DNA of 6,696 bases, taken from positions 1-6,696 of the forward strand of contig JACDDK010000058.1 of the NCBI GenBank assembly GCA_013817025.1, written 5' to 3'. Shown here in pieces: positions 1 to 6,409 of this stretch (position 1 is the first letter of the stretch; every line of letters begins with the position of its first letter). The position numbers and the translations under genes are program-made. Under the pieces are notes generated by a model that worked only from the letters and a program-made list of their open reading frames with translations, was not told the DNA's origin and made no database searches. The stretch comes from Rubrobacter sp. (GTDB lineage: Bacteria > Actinomycetota > Rubrobacteria > Rubrobacterales > Rubrobacteraceae).

Positions 1-1455
1 GATCTGGGGCTGACGGAAGTCCTCCGGGGTGACGTAGACGGTGATGGTGGACCCGGCGGGTGCCATCGTGCCGATGGCCGGGTCCGTTCCCCAGGCCACG
101 CCCCGGTCGGCGTACCCTTCCTTGTAGGCGTAGACGATAGCGGCCTCGAAACCACGGTTGTTGAGGATCTCCACAGCGGAGTAATCGTAGTACGTCCGCA
201 CGTCCGGGACGGGGATCATCTCCGCCGGCGGCGCTTCCTCCTCCGGGACAGCTTCGGTCACCGGCGCGACCTCCGCCTCACGTGAAGCTACGTTCTCCGA
301 CTCGGGCTCCTCAGCGGCTTGCTCCTCAGCGGCCTGGTTCGCCTCTTGCTCTGGAGCTTGGTTCGATTCTTGCTCCGCTCCCTGATCCGAGACTTGCTCG
401 GGGGCCGCTACGGGCTCGTCGTCCGCGGGAGTGCTGGGCTTGCTGAAAGCCTCCAGTCCGCTCCGCCCCGGCAGATCCACATACCCGAGCGTCGAGGCTA
501 ACGCGGTCCCACCCCCGAGCAGCAACACCGCGAACCCGGAAGCCAGCGCGAGTTTTTTGAGTCTGCTTCCGCCACTACTGGACGCGCTCCGCAGCGGTGC
601 CTCCGCCGTGCCGACCGCCGCCCTACGGGGGAAATCAGCTTCGAGATCGTCGAGAACCGCGTCCGCGGATGGGTAGCGGTCCTTCGGGTCTTTGGCCAGA
701 GCTTTCAGGATCACGGCTTCCATCGCCGGTGAGATCTTACGGTTCACCTTTCGTGGCGGGCGCGGGCTGGACTTCATATGCTGCCGAGCGAGGCTCTTCA
801 CATCGCCCGAGAACGGCGGCGCGCCCGTAAGACAGTGGTAGAGCAGGATGCCCACGGAGTAGATGTCGCTCTGGGGCATCGCCTCCGCAGCCTGAAGCTG
901 CTCCGGGCTCATGTACCGGGCGCTGCCCACGATCTCCCCCGGTTCCCCGGTGTCCGGGTTGTCCTCCTCGACGATGCGCGCTATCCCAAAGTCCGCCACC
1001 TTCACCACGCCCTCGGTGTTGATGAGGATGTTCGAGGGCTTTATGTCCCGGTGGATGATGCCTCGCCGGTGAGCATAAGCCAGAGCCCCCAGAAGCTGCT
1101 CGGAGATCCGGCGCGCGAACTGCTCGTTTAACGTGGAGCTACGCTTCAGCAAATCCCCAACGTCGTAGCCCTTGACGTACTCGGCCACGATAAACGGCGC
1201 GTCGCCGTCCTGGGCGATATCGTAAACTTTGACGATGTTCTCGTGGTCCAGGGAGGCCATCGCCCGCGCCTCCTGCTTGAAGCGCCGCCGGAAAGTCGGC
1301 TCTTCGGCGTATCGGGGACGCAGTGTTTTCAGGGCGACCTTACGACCGAGGATGGCGTCCTCCGCCTTGTAGACGACCGCCATCCCCCCCGTGCCGAGGG
1401 TGCTCTCTATTCTGTAACGTCCCCCGAGGACCGTTCCAACCGAGGCGTCCAGCAC
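1..1455 (-). CDS. PknB-like membrane Ser/Thr protein kinase with PASTA domain (3' end cut by window)
   Basis: This is a Hanks-type serine/threonine kinase that probably senses cell-wall material and phosphorylates cytoplasmic proteins. I read 485 codons from a GTG at 1453-1455; the frame is still open at the left edge. The catalytic domain spans about residues 14-275: glycine loop G21-T-G-G-M-A-V-V-Y, ATP lysine K43 (VALK), helix-C glutamate E62, catalytic loop H135-R-D-I-K-P-S-N, D155-F-G and S183-P-E in place of APE. A basic juxtamembrane stretch leads to one membrane helix (about 302-320). An acidic Q/E-rich linker (about 340-411) and a PASTA domain (about 412-477, ending in the typical P-A-G-S-T-x-T-V-Y-V) lie outside the cell. 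All key catalytic residues are present, so it should be active. GTG was chosen because GAAGG lies 7 nt upstream; an upstream in-frame TTG at 1503 overlaps the -10 box. PASTA kinases bind muropeptides or lipid II and regulate growth and division; that role is inferred here. More PASTA repeats may lie beyond the edge. Confidence 0.95.
   Translation of the reverse strand, partial: MLDASVGTVLGGRYRIESTLGTGGMAVVYKAEDAILGRKVALKTLRPRYAEEPTFRRRFKQEARAMASLDHENIVKVYDIAQDGDAPFIVAEYVKGYDVGDLLKRSSTLNEQFARRISEQLLGALAYAHRRGIIHRDIKPSNILINTEGVVKVADFGIARIVEEDNPDTGEPGEIVGSARYMSPEQLQAAEAMPQSDIYSVGILLYHCLTGAPPFSGDVKSLARQHMKSSPRPPRKVNRKISPAMEAVILKALAKDPKDRYPSADAVLDDLEADFPRRAAVGTAEAPLRSASSSGGSRLKKLALASGFAVLLLGGGTALASTLGYVDLPGRSGLEAFSKPSTPADDEPVAAPEQVSDQGAEQESNQAPEQEANQAAEEQAAEEPESENVASREAEVAPVTEAVPEEEAPPAEMIPVPDVRTYYDYSAVEILNNRGFEAAIVYAYKEGYADRGVAWGTDPAIGTMAPAGSTITVYVTPEDFRQPQI
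306..365 (-). repeat. Short in-gene repeats encoding the Q/E-rich linker of the kinase
   Basis: Two 13-nt direct copies of GCTCCTCAGCGGC (306-318 and 321-333, plus-strand reading) lie next to an imperfect 24-nt period (CTGGTTCG at 334-341, TTGGTTCG at 358-365). They encode the eight-residue units EQESNQAP and EQEANQAA followed by EEQAAEEP, residues 361-384 of the kinase. The peptide lies just outside the membrane and should be a disordered, acidic spacer. Repeat number may differ between strains by slippage without breaking the frame in the 24-nt units. Confidence 0.7.
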
Positions 1456-1502
1456 CTCACCGCCTTCGACCGTTCGCCGCCTAACCTGCTGCCTGAAAAG
1501 CA

Positions 1503-1508
1503 ATTATA
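1503..1508 (-). promoter_or_regulatory. Candidate -10 box for the kinase gene
   Basis: The minus strand reads a perfect TATAAT here, in an AT-rich patch unlike its surroundings, 47 nt upstream of the GTG start of the kinase. That would give a leader of about 40 nt carrying the GAAGG ribosome site. The -35 position at 17-bp spacing (1526-1531, TATCTA) is a poor match, so only the -10 element is supported. An activator or another sigma factor could be involved. Confidence 0.5.
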
Positions 1509-1581
1509 TATCCCTCTTTACGCCTTAGATACGATCCGGAGCGGGCCAACGCCACATCCCCCTACATGATGAAGGTTAACA

Positions 1582-1663
1582 TCTTCGCACCCCACATTTT
1601 GGGGTTTTCGATGAGATTTATTGTCGGCACGATTCTTCGCCAAATGTGTATGCTTCTCTTCGC
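1582..1663 (+). repeat. Three TCTTCGC direct repeats upstream of the carboxypeptidase gene
   Basis: Perfect 7-bp copies of TCTTCGC occur at 1582-1588, 1634-1640 and 1657-1663. The last two continue similarly, as CAAATG and CCCAAATG, giving a CCAAATG pair at 1640-1646 and 1665-1671 that is 25 bp apart. They lie between the divergent kinase and M14 genes and could be protein-binding sites, but the copies are short and chance is possible. No clear -35/-10 pair for the M14 gene was found in this gap. Confidence 0.3.
1589..1605. other. Small GC-rich hairpin in the divergent intergenic gap
   Basis: ACCCCA pairs with TGGGGT around a five-base CATTT loop, giving a perfect 6-bp stem, with three more T residues on the plus-strand side. 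It resembles a weak terminator or an operator half-site pair. No plus-strand gene lies upstream to need terminating, so a regulatory or chance origin is as likely. Confidence 0.35.
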
Positions 1664-1670
1664 CCCAAAT

Positions 1671-1677
1671 GGAAAGG
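1671..1677 (+). promoter_or_regulatory. Ribosome binding site that fixes the M14 start at 1683
   Basis: GGAAAGG ends 5 nt before the ATG at 1683. The upstream in-frame ATG codons at 1566, 1569, 1611 and elsewhere have no comparable site. This favours the shorter 559-residue protein. Confidence 0.6.
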
Positions 1678-1682
1678 CCAAA

Positions 1683-3362
1683 ATGAACATAAATTTCGAT
1701 ACCTACCTGCTTTACGCAGAGTTGACGGAAACCCTGCACGTCCTCGCCAGCGAGCATCCAAAGCTCTGCTCGATCTCATCCATCGGCCAGAGCCGCGAGG
1801 GACGGGAGATACCGCTAGCCGAAATCACCAACAAGGATACCGGCCCCGCCCGCGATAAACCCGCTTTCTGGGTCGACGGCAACACCCACGCTGGCGAAGT
1901 CACCGGCTCGATGTGTGCCCTCCACCTTATACAAACCCTCCTAACCGGCCACGGCACCGACGAGCGCATCACACGCCTCCTCGACGAACAGGCCTTCTAC
2001 GTCCTCCCTCGCCTCTCCCCCGACGGTGCCGAACGCTACCTCACCACCCCCCACACCCTGCGCGCCTCCACCCGCCCCTGGCCCGAGCAAGAACCCGACC
2101 CCGGCCTCCAACCCGACGACCTCGACGGCGACGGCCACATAGTCCAGATGCGCATCGCTGACGCCAACGGCGAATGGCGCGTCTCCGAGAAGGACCCGCG
2201 CCTCATGATCCCCCGAGCTCCCGACGAGGACGAACCCGACGGCGCGTACTACCGCATCTACAAGGAAGGCATTTTCAAGGACTACGACGGCTTCGAGCGC
2301 AAGATCGCCCAGCCCTTCCACGGCCTGGATATGAACCGCCAATACCCCTACCACTGGCGCGAGGACGCCGAACAACGCGGCGCGGGACCGTACCCACTCT
2401 CCGAACCCGAGTCACGGGCGCACGTAGACGCGCTGCTCGCCCGTAAGAACGTCTACTCCCTTCACACTTACCACACCTTCTGCGGCGCTCTGCTGCGGCC
2501 CTACTCCAACCGTCCCGATTCGGACATGCCCGGCCACGACCTCGCCGTGTACAAAGCCATCGGGGATCGAGGCACAAAGCTTACCGGCTACCCCAATATC
2601 TCCGTCTACCACGACTTCCGCTACGAGGCCGACAAGTTCATCACCGGCGCGTTCGACGACTGGGCCTATGATTACTACGGTATCCTCGCCTTCACCGTGG
2701 AGTTCTGGTCGATGGCGAAAGCAGCCGGCGTCGAGGTCGATAACTTCATCGAGTTCTTCCGCAACCCACCCGAGGAAGCGCAGCTAAAGATGCTCGCCTG
2801 GAACGACGAAGAACTGGACGGCGATGGCTTCATAACGTGGCGGCCCTTCGACCACCCACAGCTTGGACGGGTGGAGATCGGCGGCTGGAAGACCAAGTTC
2901 ACCGCTCAGAACCCGCCCCCAAAGTACCTGGAAGCCGAGTGCGAGAAACTCACGGCGTTCGCTCTCGCCCACGCCGCGACCGCGCCGCGCCTCGAAGCGA
3001 ACTTCAAAACCGAGACGCTGGCCCCGAACCTGCGCCGCCTGGAGCTGACTGTCGAGAACACCGGCTACCTGCCCACGAACGTCACCCAAGTCGCCGCCGA
3101 CAAGAAGCTCACCAAACCGGTGAAGGCTGAGATCTCGCTGCCGCAAGGCGCGAGCCTGGTCTCCGGCGAGCCGGTGGTCGAGCTAGGACACCTCGCCGGT
3201 CGCTCGGCGCTAGTCGGCGGCGCCTGGAAGGACTCCGCCTTCTTCAACGGCCTACCCTCGGACTATGTCCGCCGTGTGGTCTGGGTCGTCGAGGGCGCAG
3301 GCGAGGTTCGGGTGGAGATACGCGGCGAGAAAGCTGGTACCCTGCGCCGGACTTCCGCATAG
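1683..3362 (+). CDS. M14-family zinc carboxypeptidase with C-terminal beta-rich domain
   Basis: This is a metallo-carboxypeptidase-like enzyme that should remove C-terminal residues from peptides using one zinc ion. Numbered from the 1683 start (559 aa), the zinc motif is H69-A-G-E72, and the third zinc histidine is probably H261 in SLHTYHT. N218 and R219 (DMNRQYP) match the substrate-carboxylate pair, and E340 in FTVEFW matches the general base. The segment LPRLSPDGAE (108-117) is also typical of the family. Residues about 436-555 form a separate beta-rich, probably Ig-like domain. Two Asp/Gly loops resembling calcium sites occur at 146-151 and 377-382. No signal peptide follows the chosen start, so a cytoplasmic enzyme is likely. 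Starting at 1566 would add 39 residues with a hydrophobic stretch, but no ribosome site supports it. The gene stands alone between a divergent kinase and the sigma-factor promoter. The family call is firm; the substrate is unknown. Confidence 0.9.
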   Translation: MNINFDTYLLYAELTETLHVLASEHPKLCSISSIGQSREGREIPLAEITNKDTGPARDKPAFWVDGNTHAGEVTGSMCALHLIQTLLTGHGTDERITRLLDEQAFYVLPRLSPDGAERYLTTPHTLRASTRPWPEQEPDPGLQPDDLDGDGHIVQMRIADANGEWRVSEKDPRLMIPRAPDEDEPDGAYYRIYKEGIFKDYDGFERKIAQPFHGLDMNRQYPYHWREDAEQRGAGPYPLSEPESRAHVDALLARKNVYSLHTYHTFCGALLRPYSNRPDSDMPGHDLAVYKAIGDRGTKLTGYPNISVYHDFRYEADKFITGAFDDWAYDYYGILAFTVEFWSMAKAAGVEVDNFIEFFRNPPEEAQLKMLAWNDEELDGDGFITWRPFDHPQLGRVEIGGWKTKFTAQNPPPKYLEAECEKLTAFALAHAATAPRLEANFKTETLAPNLRRLELTVENTGYLPTNVTQVAADKKLTKPVKAEISLPQGASLVSGEPVVELGHLAGRSALVGGAWKDSAFFNGLPSDYVRRVVWVVEGAGEVRVEIRGEKAGTLRRTSA

Positions 3363-3363
3363 A

Positions 3364-3447
3364 TGCGAGGGTTCCGAAGTATTGACAAACTAGTTCCAGT
3401 GGGTTATTATTATGCAGTTGTCAGTATCTGATAGGTAGACCCTCGCA
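3364..3447. repeat. Nested inverted repeats flanking the sigma-factor promoter
   Basis: A perfect 9-bp inverted repeat, TGCGAGGGT at 3364-3372 and ACCCTCGCA at 3439-3447, brackets the promoter. Inside it, TGACAA (3383-3388, overlapping the -35 box) is inverted as TTGTCA at 3418-3423, just past the expected transcription start. The right outer arm also belongs to a small hairpin, CTCGC-AAA-GCGAG at 3442-3454, near the 5' end of the message. The arrangement suits operator pairs or DNA looping, but it has not been tested against chance. Confidence 0.5.
3382..3410 (+). promoter_or_regulatory. Near-consensus sigma-70 promoter for the sigma-factor gene
   Basis: TTGACA at 3382-3387 is a perfect -35 box, followed after exactly 17 bp by TATTAT at 3405-3410 (five of six matches to TATAAT). 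Transcription should start near 3417, leaving a leader of about 147 nt before the ATG at 3564. Only 19 bp separate the carboxypeptidase stop codon from the -35 box. This is the best promoter in the window and is of the class that housekeeping-type sigma factors read. Confidence 0.8.
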
Positions 3448-3552
3448 AAGCGAGACGAGCTTCAAGCGCGTCGGGGCCACTGTGGAGAAAGCATTGGCTC
3501 GGGCGCGGTTTGGCGTCCGTGGACGGTGGTCAAGCCGATCGGAGCGAGTATT

Positions 3553-3557
3553 GGAGG
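3553..3557 (+). promoter_or_regulatory. Strong ribosome binding site of the sigma-factor gene
   Basis: GGAGG lies 6 nt before the ATG at 3564, an ideal spacing, and settles the start codon. Confidence 0.85.
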
Positions 3558-3563
3558 TAGCGG

Positions 3564-4436
3564 ATGGAGAAAACGAATAGCAGACAGAAGCGGGAGCGGA
3601 GCACGGACACGCCGGATCTCATACCGGGGTATTTCGCTCGAATAGACAAGGGAAACCTGCTCTCGCACGACGAGGAACGGGACCTGTCGCGGCGTGCTCG
3701 TAGTGGGGACGTAGCGGCTCGACAGCGGTTGGTCGAGAAGAACCTGCGCCTCGTGGTGAGTGTTGCCAAGAAGTACCGGGGAATGGGGTTGCCGTTCGAG
3801 GATCTCATACAGGAGGGTAACATTGGCCTGATGAAGGCTGTGGAGAAGTTCGACCCCGAACGTGGTTGGAGGTTCTCGACCTACGCGACGTGGTGGATCC
3901 GCCAGGCCGTTCAGCGCGCCGTGGCGGATAAGGGCCGCACCATCCGGGTTCCCGTCCACATGGGAGACAAGATCCGGAAGATGGCCCGCGCCTACAACGA
4001 GCTCTCGCTGGACCTCGAGCGCGACCCGACCGACGAGGAAGTAGCCGGTCTTCTCGGATGGACGGCGGACGAAGTGCGTGACGTAAAGAGCGCCATGCCC
4101 GACGCCACCAGCCTCAACCAGCCACTAAGCTCCGACGGCGACAGTTCCGAGCTAGGCGAGTTGATCGAGGACGAGCGAGCCTCGGACACCGCTGGCGCGG
4201 TAATGCGCGACATGGAAACCGAGGGCCTAGGCGCCGCCATCGAGCAGCTCCCCGAGCGTCAGCGCCACGTACTCGTTCGCCGCTACGGCCTCGACGCCAA
4301 AGAGCCCGCCACCCTCGCGCAACTCAGCGACGAGATGGGCGTCTCCCGCGAGCGCATCCGCCAGCTTCAGCGCGAAGCCGAGCAGATGATCCGCTCCGGC
4401 GAATACGGTCGCTTCCTGGCCACCACCGCCGCGTAA
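3564..4436 (+). CDS. RpoD/SigB-like RNA polymerase sigma-70 factor lacking region 1.1
   Basis: This 290-residue protein should bind core RNA polymerase and direct it to -10/-35 promoters. Region 1.2 covers about residues 17-50. Region 2 spans about 54-135, with RLVEKNLRLVVSVAKKY, the core-binding DLIQEGNIGLMKAVEKFDP, and the melting and -10 reading helix FSTYATWWIRQAV followed by TIRVPVHM. Region 3 covers about 133-210. Region 4 covers about 224-280, with the -35 reading helix GVSRERIRQLQ. The -10 helix is nearly that of housekeeping sigma factors, so it should read similar promoters. Only about 17 residues precede region 1.2, so region 1.1 is missing; this and the length fit a group 2 (SigB/HrdB-like) factor rather than the principal one. 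No anti-sigma gene lies beside it. It has its own near-consensus promoter and ends at a strong hairpin, so it is probably transcribed alone. The family call is firm; the regulon is unknown. Confidence 0.95.
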   Translation: MEKTNSRQKRERSTDTPDLIPGYFARIDKGNLLSHDEERDLSRRARSGDVAARQRLVEKNLRLVVSVAKKYRGMGLPFEDLIQEGNIGLMKAVEKFDPERGWRFSTYATWWIRQAVQRAVADKGRTIRVPVHMGDKIRKMARAYNELSLDLERDPTDEEVAGLLGWTADEVRDVKSAMPDATSLNQPLSSDGDSSELGELIEDERASDTAGAVMRDMETEGLGAAIEQLPERQRHVLVRRYGLDAKEPATLAQLSDEMGVSRERIRQLQREAEQMIRSGEYGRFLATTAA

Positions 4437-4458
4437 ACAAACTACATCCAGCTTCCGA

Positions 4459-4495
4459 AAAGGAGCGACGCCCGAAGTTCGGGCGTCGCTCCTTT
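4459..4495. terminator. Bidirectional hairpin terminator between convergent genes
   Basis: An 18-base arm starting AAAGGAGCGACGCCCG at 4459 is perfectly complementary to the arm ending at 4495, around a single central G (4477). In RNA this gives about 16 paired bases and an AAGTT loop. The plus side is followed by TTTCTCGTT and the minus side by TTTTCGG, so both strands have a short T-rich tail. It lies 22 bp after the sigma-factor stop and 13 bp beyond the deacetylase stop, well placed to end both transcripts. Confidence 0.9.
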
Positions 4496-4508
4496 CTCGT
4501 TCCCGCGG

Positions 4509-5519
4509 CTACCGCAGAGATTCCCAGTACGGCGCGTGCGACGACCGGCTCTCTTCGACGGGTGAAACCTCGACGGCGTAGTTCCAGTCGGGCGGCTCTT
4601 CACTCGCACCGATCATGGTAGTGGCTACGCAGGCCGAGAGCGCGTCGAGGTCATAGCCGCCTTCGAGCAGGAAGGCTGGCGGCGGCGCATCAATTTCTCG
4701 CGTTAGGCTGGAGACCGCCGCCGCGAAGCGCCCGAAGGATTCTGTTTCGAGACGCATCCCGCCAAGAGGATCGGCAGCGTGGGCGTCGTAGCCTGCCGAG
4801 ACGATCAGCAACTCCGGCTGGAACTCGCGCAGGATGGGCAGGAATACGCCCGCGAAAGCGGCGGCGTAGAGGTCTTCGCCGGAACGGGCGGGCAGCGGGA
4901 CGTTCACCGTGAAGCCCTCGCCCGATCCCACACCTACTTCGTAGGAGGCCCCCGTGCCTGGATAGAAGGGGCTGCGGTGGGCGGAGAGGTACAGAATTTC
5001 GGCGTCCTCGTAGAAGATATCCTGAGTACCGTTGCCGTGGTGGACGTCCCAGTCGAGAATGGCGATGCGCCGCAGACCGCGAGAGCGGGCGTGTTCGGCG
5101 GCGACGGCGGCATTGTTGAGGAGGCAGAAGCCCATCGCGGTTCGCCGTCCGGCGTGGTGTCCGGGGGGACGAGACACGGCGAAGGCCGTCGTGCCGGAGA
5201 GCGCACTTTCGACCGCTCCCACGGCAGCACCGGCGGTCAATAGCGCCACCGCCCATGAGCCCGGTCCGAGTGCCGTGTCGGGATCCAAAACCCCACCACC
5301 CGCTGTTGATACCTCTTCGAGATGCCGCAGATACCCCGTATCGTGGGCAGCCGTAAGAGTGTCCTCCGGCGCGGACTCGCAAGGCCGATGCTCCACACCG
5401 ACGCCGGCTTTCTCCGCGGCCTCGACCCCGGCCAGCGCGGCCGGAAACCGTGCGGGGACCTCCACGCCGGAGCGTTCGTTGACGTGGTCTTTCATGCTAC
5501 CGTCGCTGTAGACGTGCAA
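4509..5519 (-). CDS. Histone deacetylase-family zinc amidohydrolase (AcuC/acetylpolyamine amidohydrolase-like)
   Basis: This enzyme of the arginase/deacetylase fold should remove acetyl or related acyl groups from lysines or polyamines using one zinc ion. From the TTG at 5517-5519 it has 336 residues, close to a single catalytic domain. Visible motifs are RPPGHHA (histidine pair H121/H122), LDWDVHHGNGTQ with zinc ligands D158 and H160, SAGYDAHAADPLG with zinc ligand D245, and EGGYD with the catalytic tyrosine Y289. All active-site residues are present. TTG was chosen because AAGGAG lies 8 nt upstream. A GTG at 5526-5528, three codons earlier, overlaps that same site and is less likely, but it cannot be excluded. 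Bacterial relatives include AcuC, which deacetylates acetyl-CoA synthetase, and acetylpolyamine amidohydrolases; neither an acs gene nor polyamine genes are visible, so the substrate is open. The gene is convergent with the sigma factor. The gap upstream (5520-5704) shows no clear promoter. Confidence 0.93.
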   Translation of the reverse strand: MHVYSDGSMKDHVNERSGVEVPARFPAALAGVEAAEKAGVGVEHRPCESAPEDTLTAAHDTGYLRHLEEVSTAGGGVLDPDTALGPGSWAVALLTAGAAVGAVESALSGTTAFAVSRPPGHHAGRRTAMGFCLLNNAAVAAEHARSRGLRRIAILDWDVHHGNGTQDIFYEDAEILYLSAHRSPFYPGTGASYEVGVGSGEGFTVNVPLPARSGEDLYAAAFAGVFLPILREFQPELLIVSAGYDAHAADPLGGMRLETESFGRFAAAVSSLTREIDAPPPAFLLEGGYDLDALSACVATTMIGASEEPPDWNYAVEVSPVEESRSSHAPYWESLR

Positions 5520-5527
5520 GTCGCACA

Positions 5528-5533
5528 CTCCTT
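5528..5533 (-). promoter_or_regulatory. Ribosome binding site that decides the deacetylase start
   Basis: The minus strand reads AAGGAG here, 8 nt before the TTG at 5519. The last G is also the first base of the competing GTG at 5528, which would leave no spacing, so the TTG start is favoured. Confidence 0.6.
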
Positions 5534-5651
5534 CTCAAGTTCCGTTTCTTTGGTCTACTTTATCCACCTTCGTGCGGCATTTCGCACCCGCTTCGAATCC
5601 ACCGCCACCGGGGTCGGACGTGGAAGTCTCCGAAGTCCGTCCAACGATGGA

Positions 5652-5691
5652 GAGTACGCCGGGTCGTCGGTAAACGCCACCCGGCTCACTC
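5652..5691 (-). terminator. Candidate terminator hairpin after the phosphoribosyltransferase gene
   Basis: GCCGGGT (5658-5664) pairs with ACCCGGC (5679-5685) across a 14-nt loop. After a 2x2 internal loop the stem continues with GAGT (5652-5655) against ACTC (5688-5691). It starts 13 bp downstream of the minus-strand stop at 5705. There is no T-run, so it may be a weak or Rho-assisted terminator, or a leader structure for the deacetylase gene. Confidence 0.45.
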
Positions 5692-5704
5692 GGGAAGTCT
5701 TACG

Positions 5705-6403
5705 CTAGAAGCCTTCCGGGTGGGATGGCGGATACCGCTGGGCTTGTTCACGGCGGGCGATATCCAGAAGTTGGATCACCTCTTCGTCCGGGACTTGCTC
5801 GAAGTCCAAATACCAGAAGCTGATGGCCTGGAGATCCATGGGAGTTTCGAGCACGACCAGTTCGTCCACTTCGGGACGAATAACCTCCGCCATCCGTGCC
5901 GCGCACACCGGAACGGCGAGGATGAGGCGTCGGGGTTTTCGCCGTGCGAGCGCCGCTATGGCCGCTCGCGCCGTCACGCCGGTGGCGAGGCCGTCGTCCA
6001 CCAGTATCGCGGTTCTTCCTCGAACTTTGGGCTCGAGCCGGTCGCCGCGAAGGAGCTTTAGCCGCCGCTCGACCTCCGCGTGTTCTCTCCGTGTAACGGA
6101 CTCCAGATAGTGCTCTGAAATCCCCAGGTGGGCGACGATGCGCTCGTTCAAGAGCCGCGTGCCGTCCTGTGCCACAGCCCCAATGCCCAACTCGGGCTGA
6201 TCCGGAGCGCCGAGCTTGCGTGCTATGAATACGTCCAGCGGCGACCGCAGAGCGCGTGAGATCTCGAACCCCACCGGCACACCGCCACGAGGCAACGCGA
6301 GAACCACCGGGGCCGCGTCGCGGTAACGGAGCAGGCGATCGGCGAGCATCCGCCCGGCCTCGGCCCGATCCCTGAACGGTGGTTGTGCCGACCGTGTCTC
6401 CAC
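5705..6403 (-). CDS. Phosphoribosyltransferase-family protein (type I PRTase fold)
   Basis: The 232-residue product carries the PRPP-binding loop of type I phosphoribosyltransferases, AILVDDGLATGVT (residues 132-144; acidic pair D136/D137, then G138-L-A-T-G). The N-terminal LALPRGGVPVGFEISRAL (35-52) and FIARKLGAP (59-67) match a group usually annotated as 'putative phosphoribosyl transferase', not the purine, pyrimidine or orotate enzymes. The C-terminus holds an acidic segment, FWYLDFEQVPDEEV (196-209), also common in that group. The natural substrate of these proteins is unclear; binding PRPP is likely and base salvage is not proven. The GTG at 6401-6403 was chosen because the family-like sequence begins within the first residues and the next start, ATG codon 19, would cut into it. 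No ribosome site precedes the GTG, and a weak promoter would place transcription start about on it, so the message could be leaderless. It is cytoplasmic, with no signal or membrane segment. Confidence 0.88.
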   Translation of the reverse strand: METRSAQPPFRDRAEAGRMLADRLLRYRDAAPVVLALPRGGVPVGFEISRALRSPLDVFIARKLGAPDQPELGIGAVAQDGTRLLNERIVAHLGISEHYLESVTRREHAEVERRLKLLRGDRLEPKVRGRTAILVDDGLATGVTARAAIAALARRKPRRLILAVPVCAARMAEVIRPEVDELVVLETPMDLQAISFWYLDFEQVPDEEVIQLLDIARREQAQRYPPSHPEGF

Positions 6404-6409
6404 GAAGGC

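Noticed and set aside
306..365. Short repeats considered as a CRISPR-like array
   Set aside because: The copies are tiny, adjacent and in frame with the kinase, and encode its low-complexity linker.
778..1131. Open frame of 117 codons on the plus strand
   Set aside because: It lies antisense to the catalytic domain of the kinase, whose motifs are unambiguous; its product has no recognisable features.
1456..1503. TTG at 1503 as the kinase start
   Set aside because: It overlaps the TATAAT box and has no ribosome site; the GTG at 1455 has GAAGG at a proper distance.
1566..1682. Longer M14 start giving a hydrophobic N-terminus like a signal peptide
   Set aside because: No ribosome site precedes 1566 or the next ATG codons, the segment has unusual low-GC composition, and the ATG at 1683 has a good site and begins the family-like sequence.
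4779..5243. Open frame of 154 codons on the plus strand
   Set aside because: It is antisense to the deacetylase active-site region, and open antisense frames are expected at this GC content.
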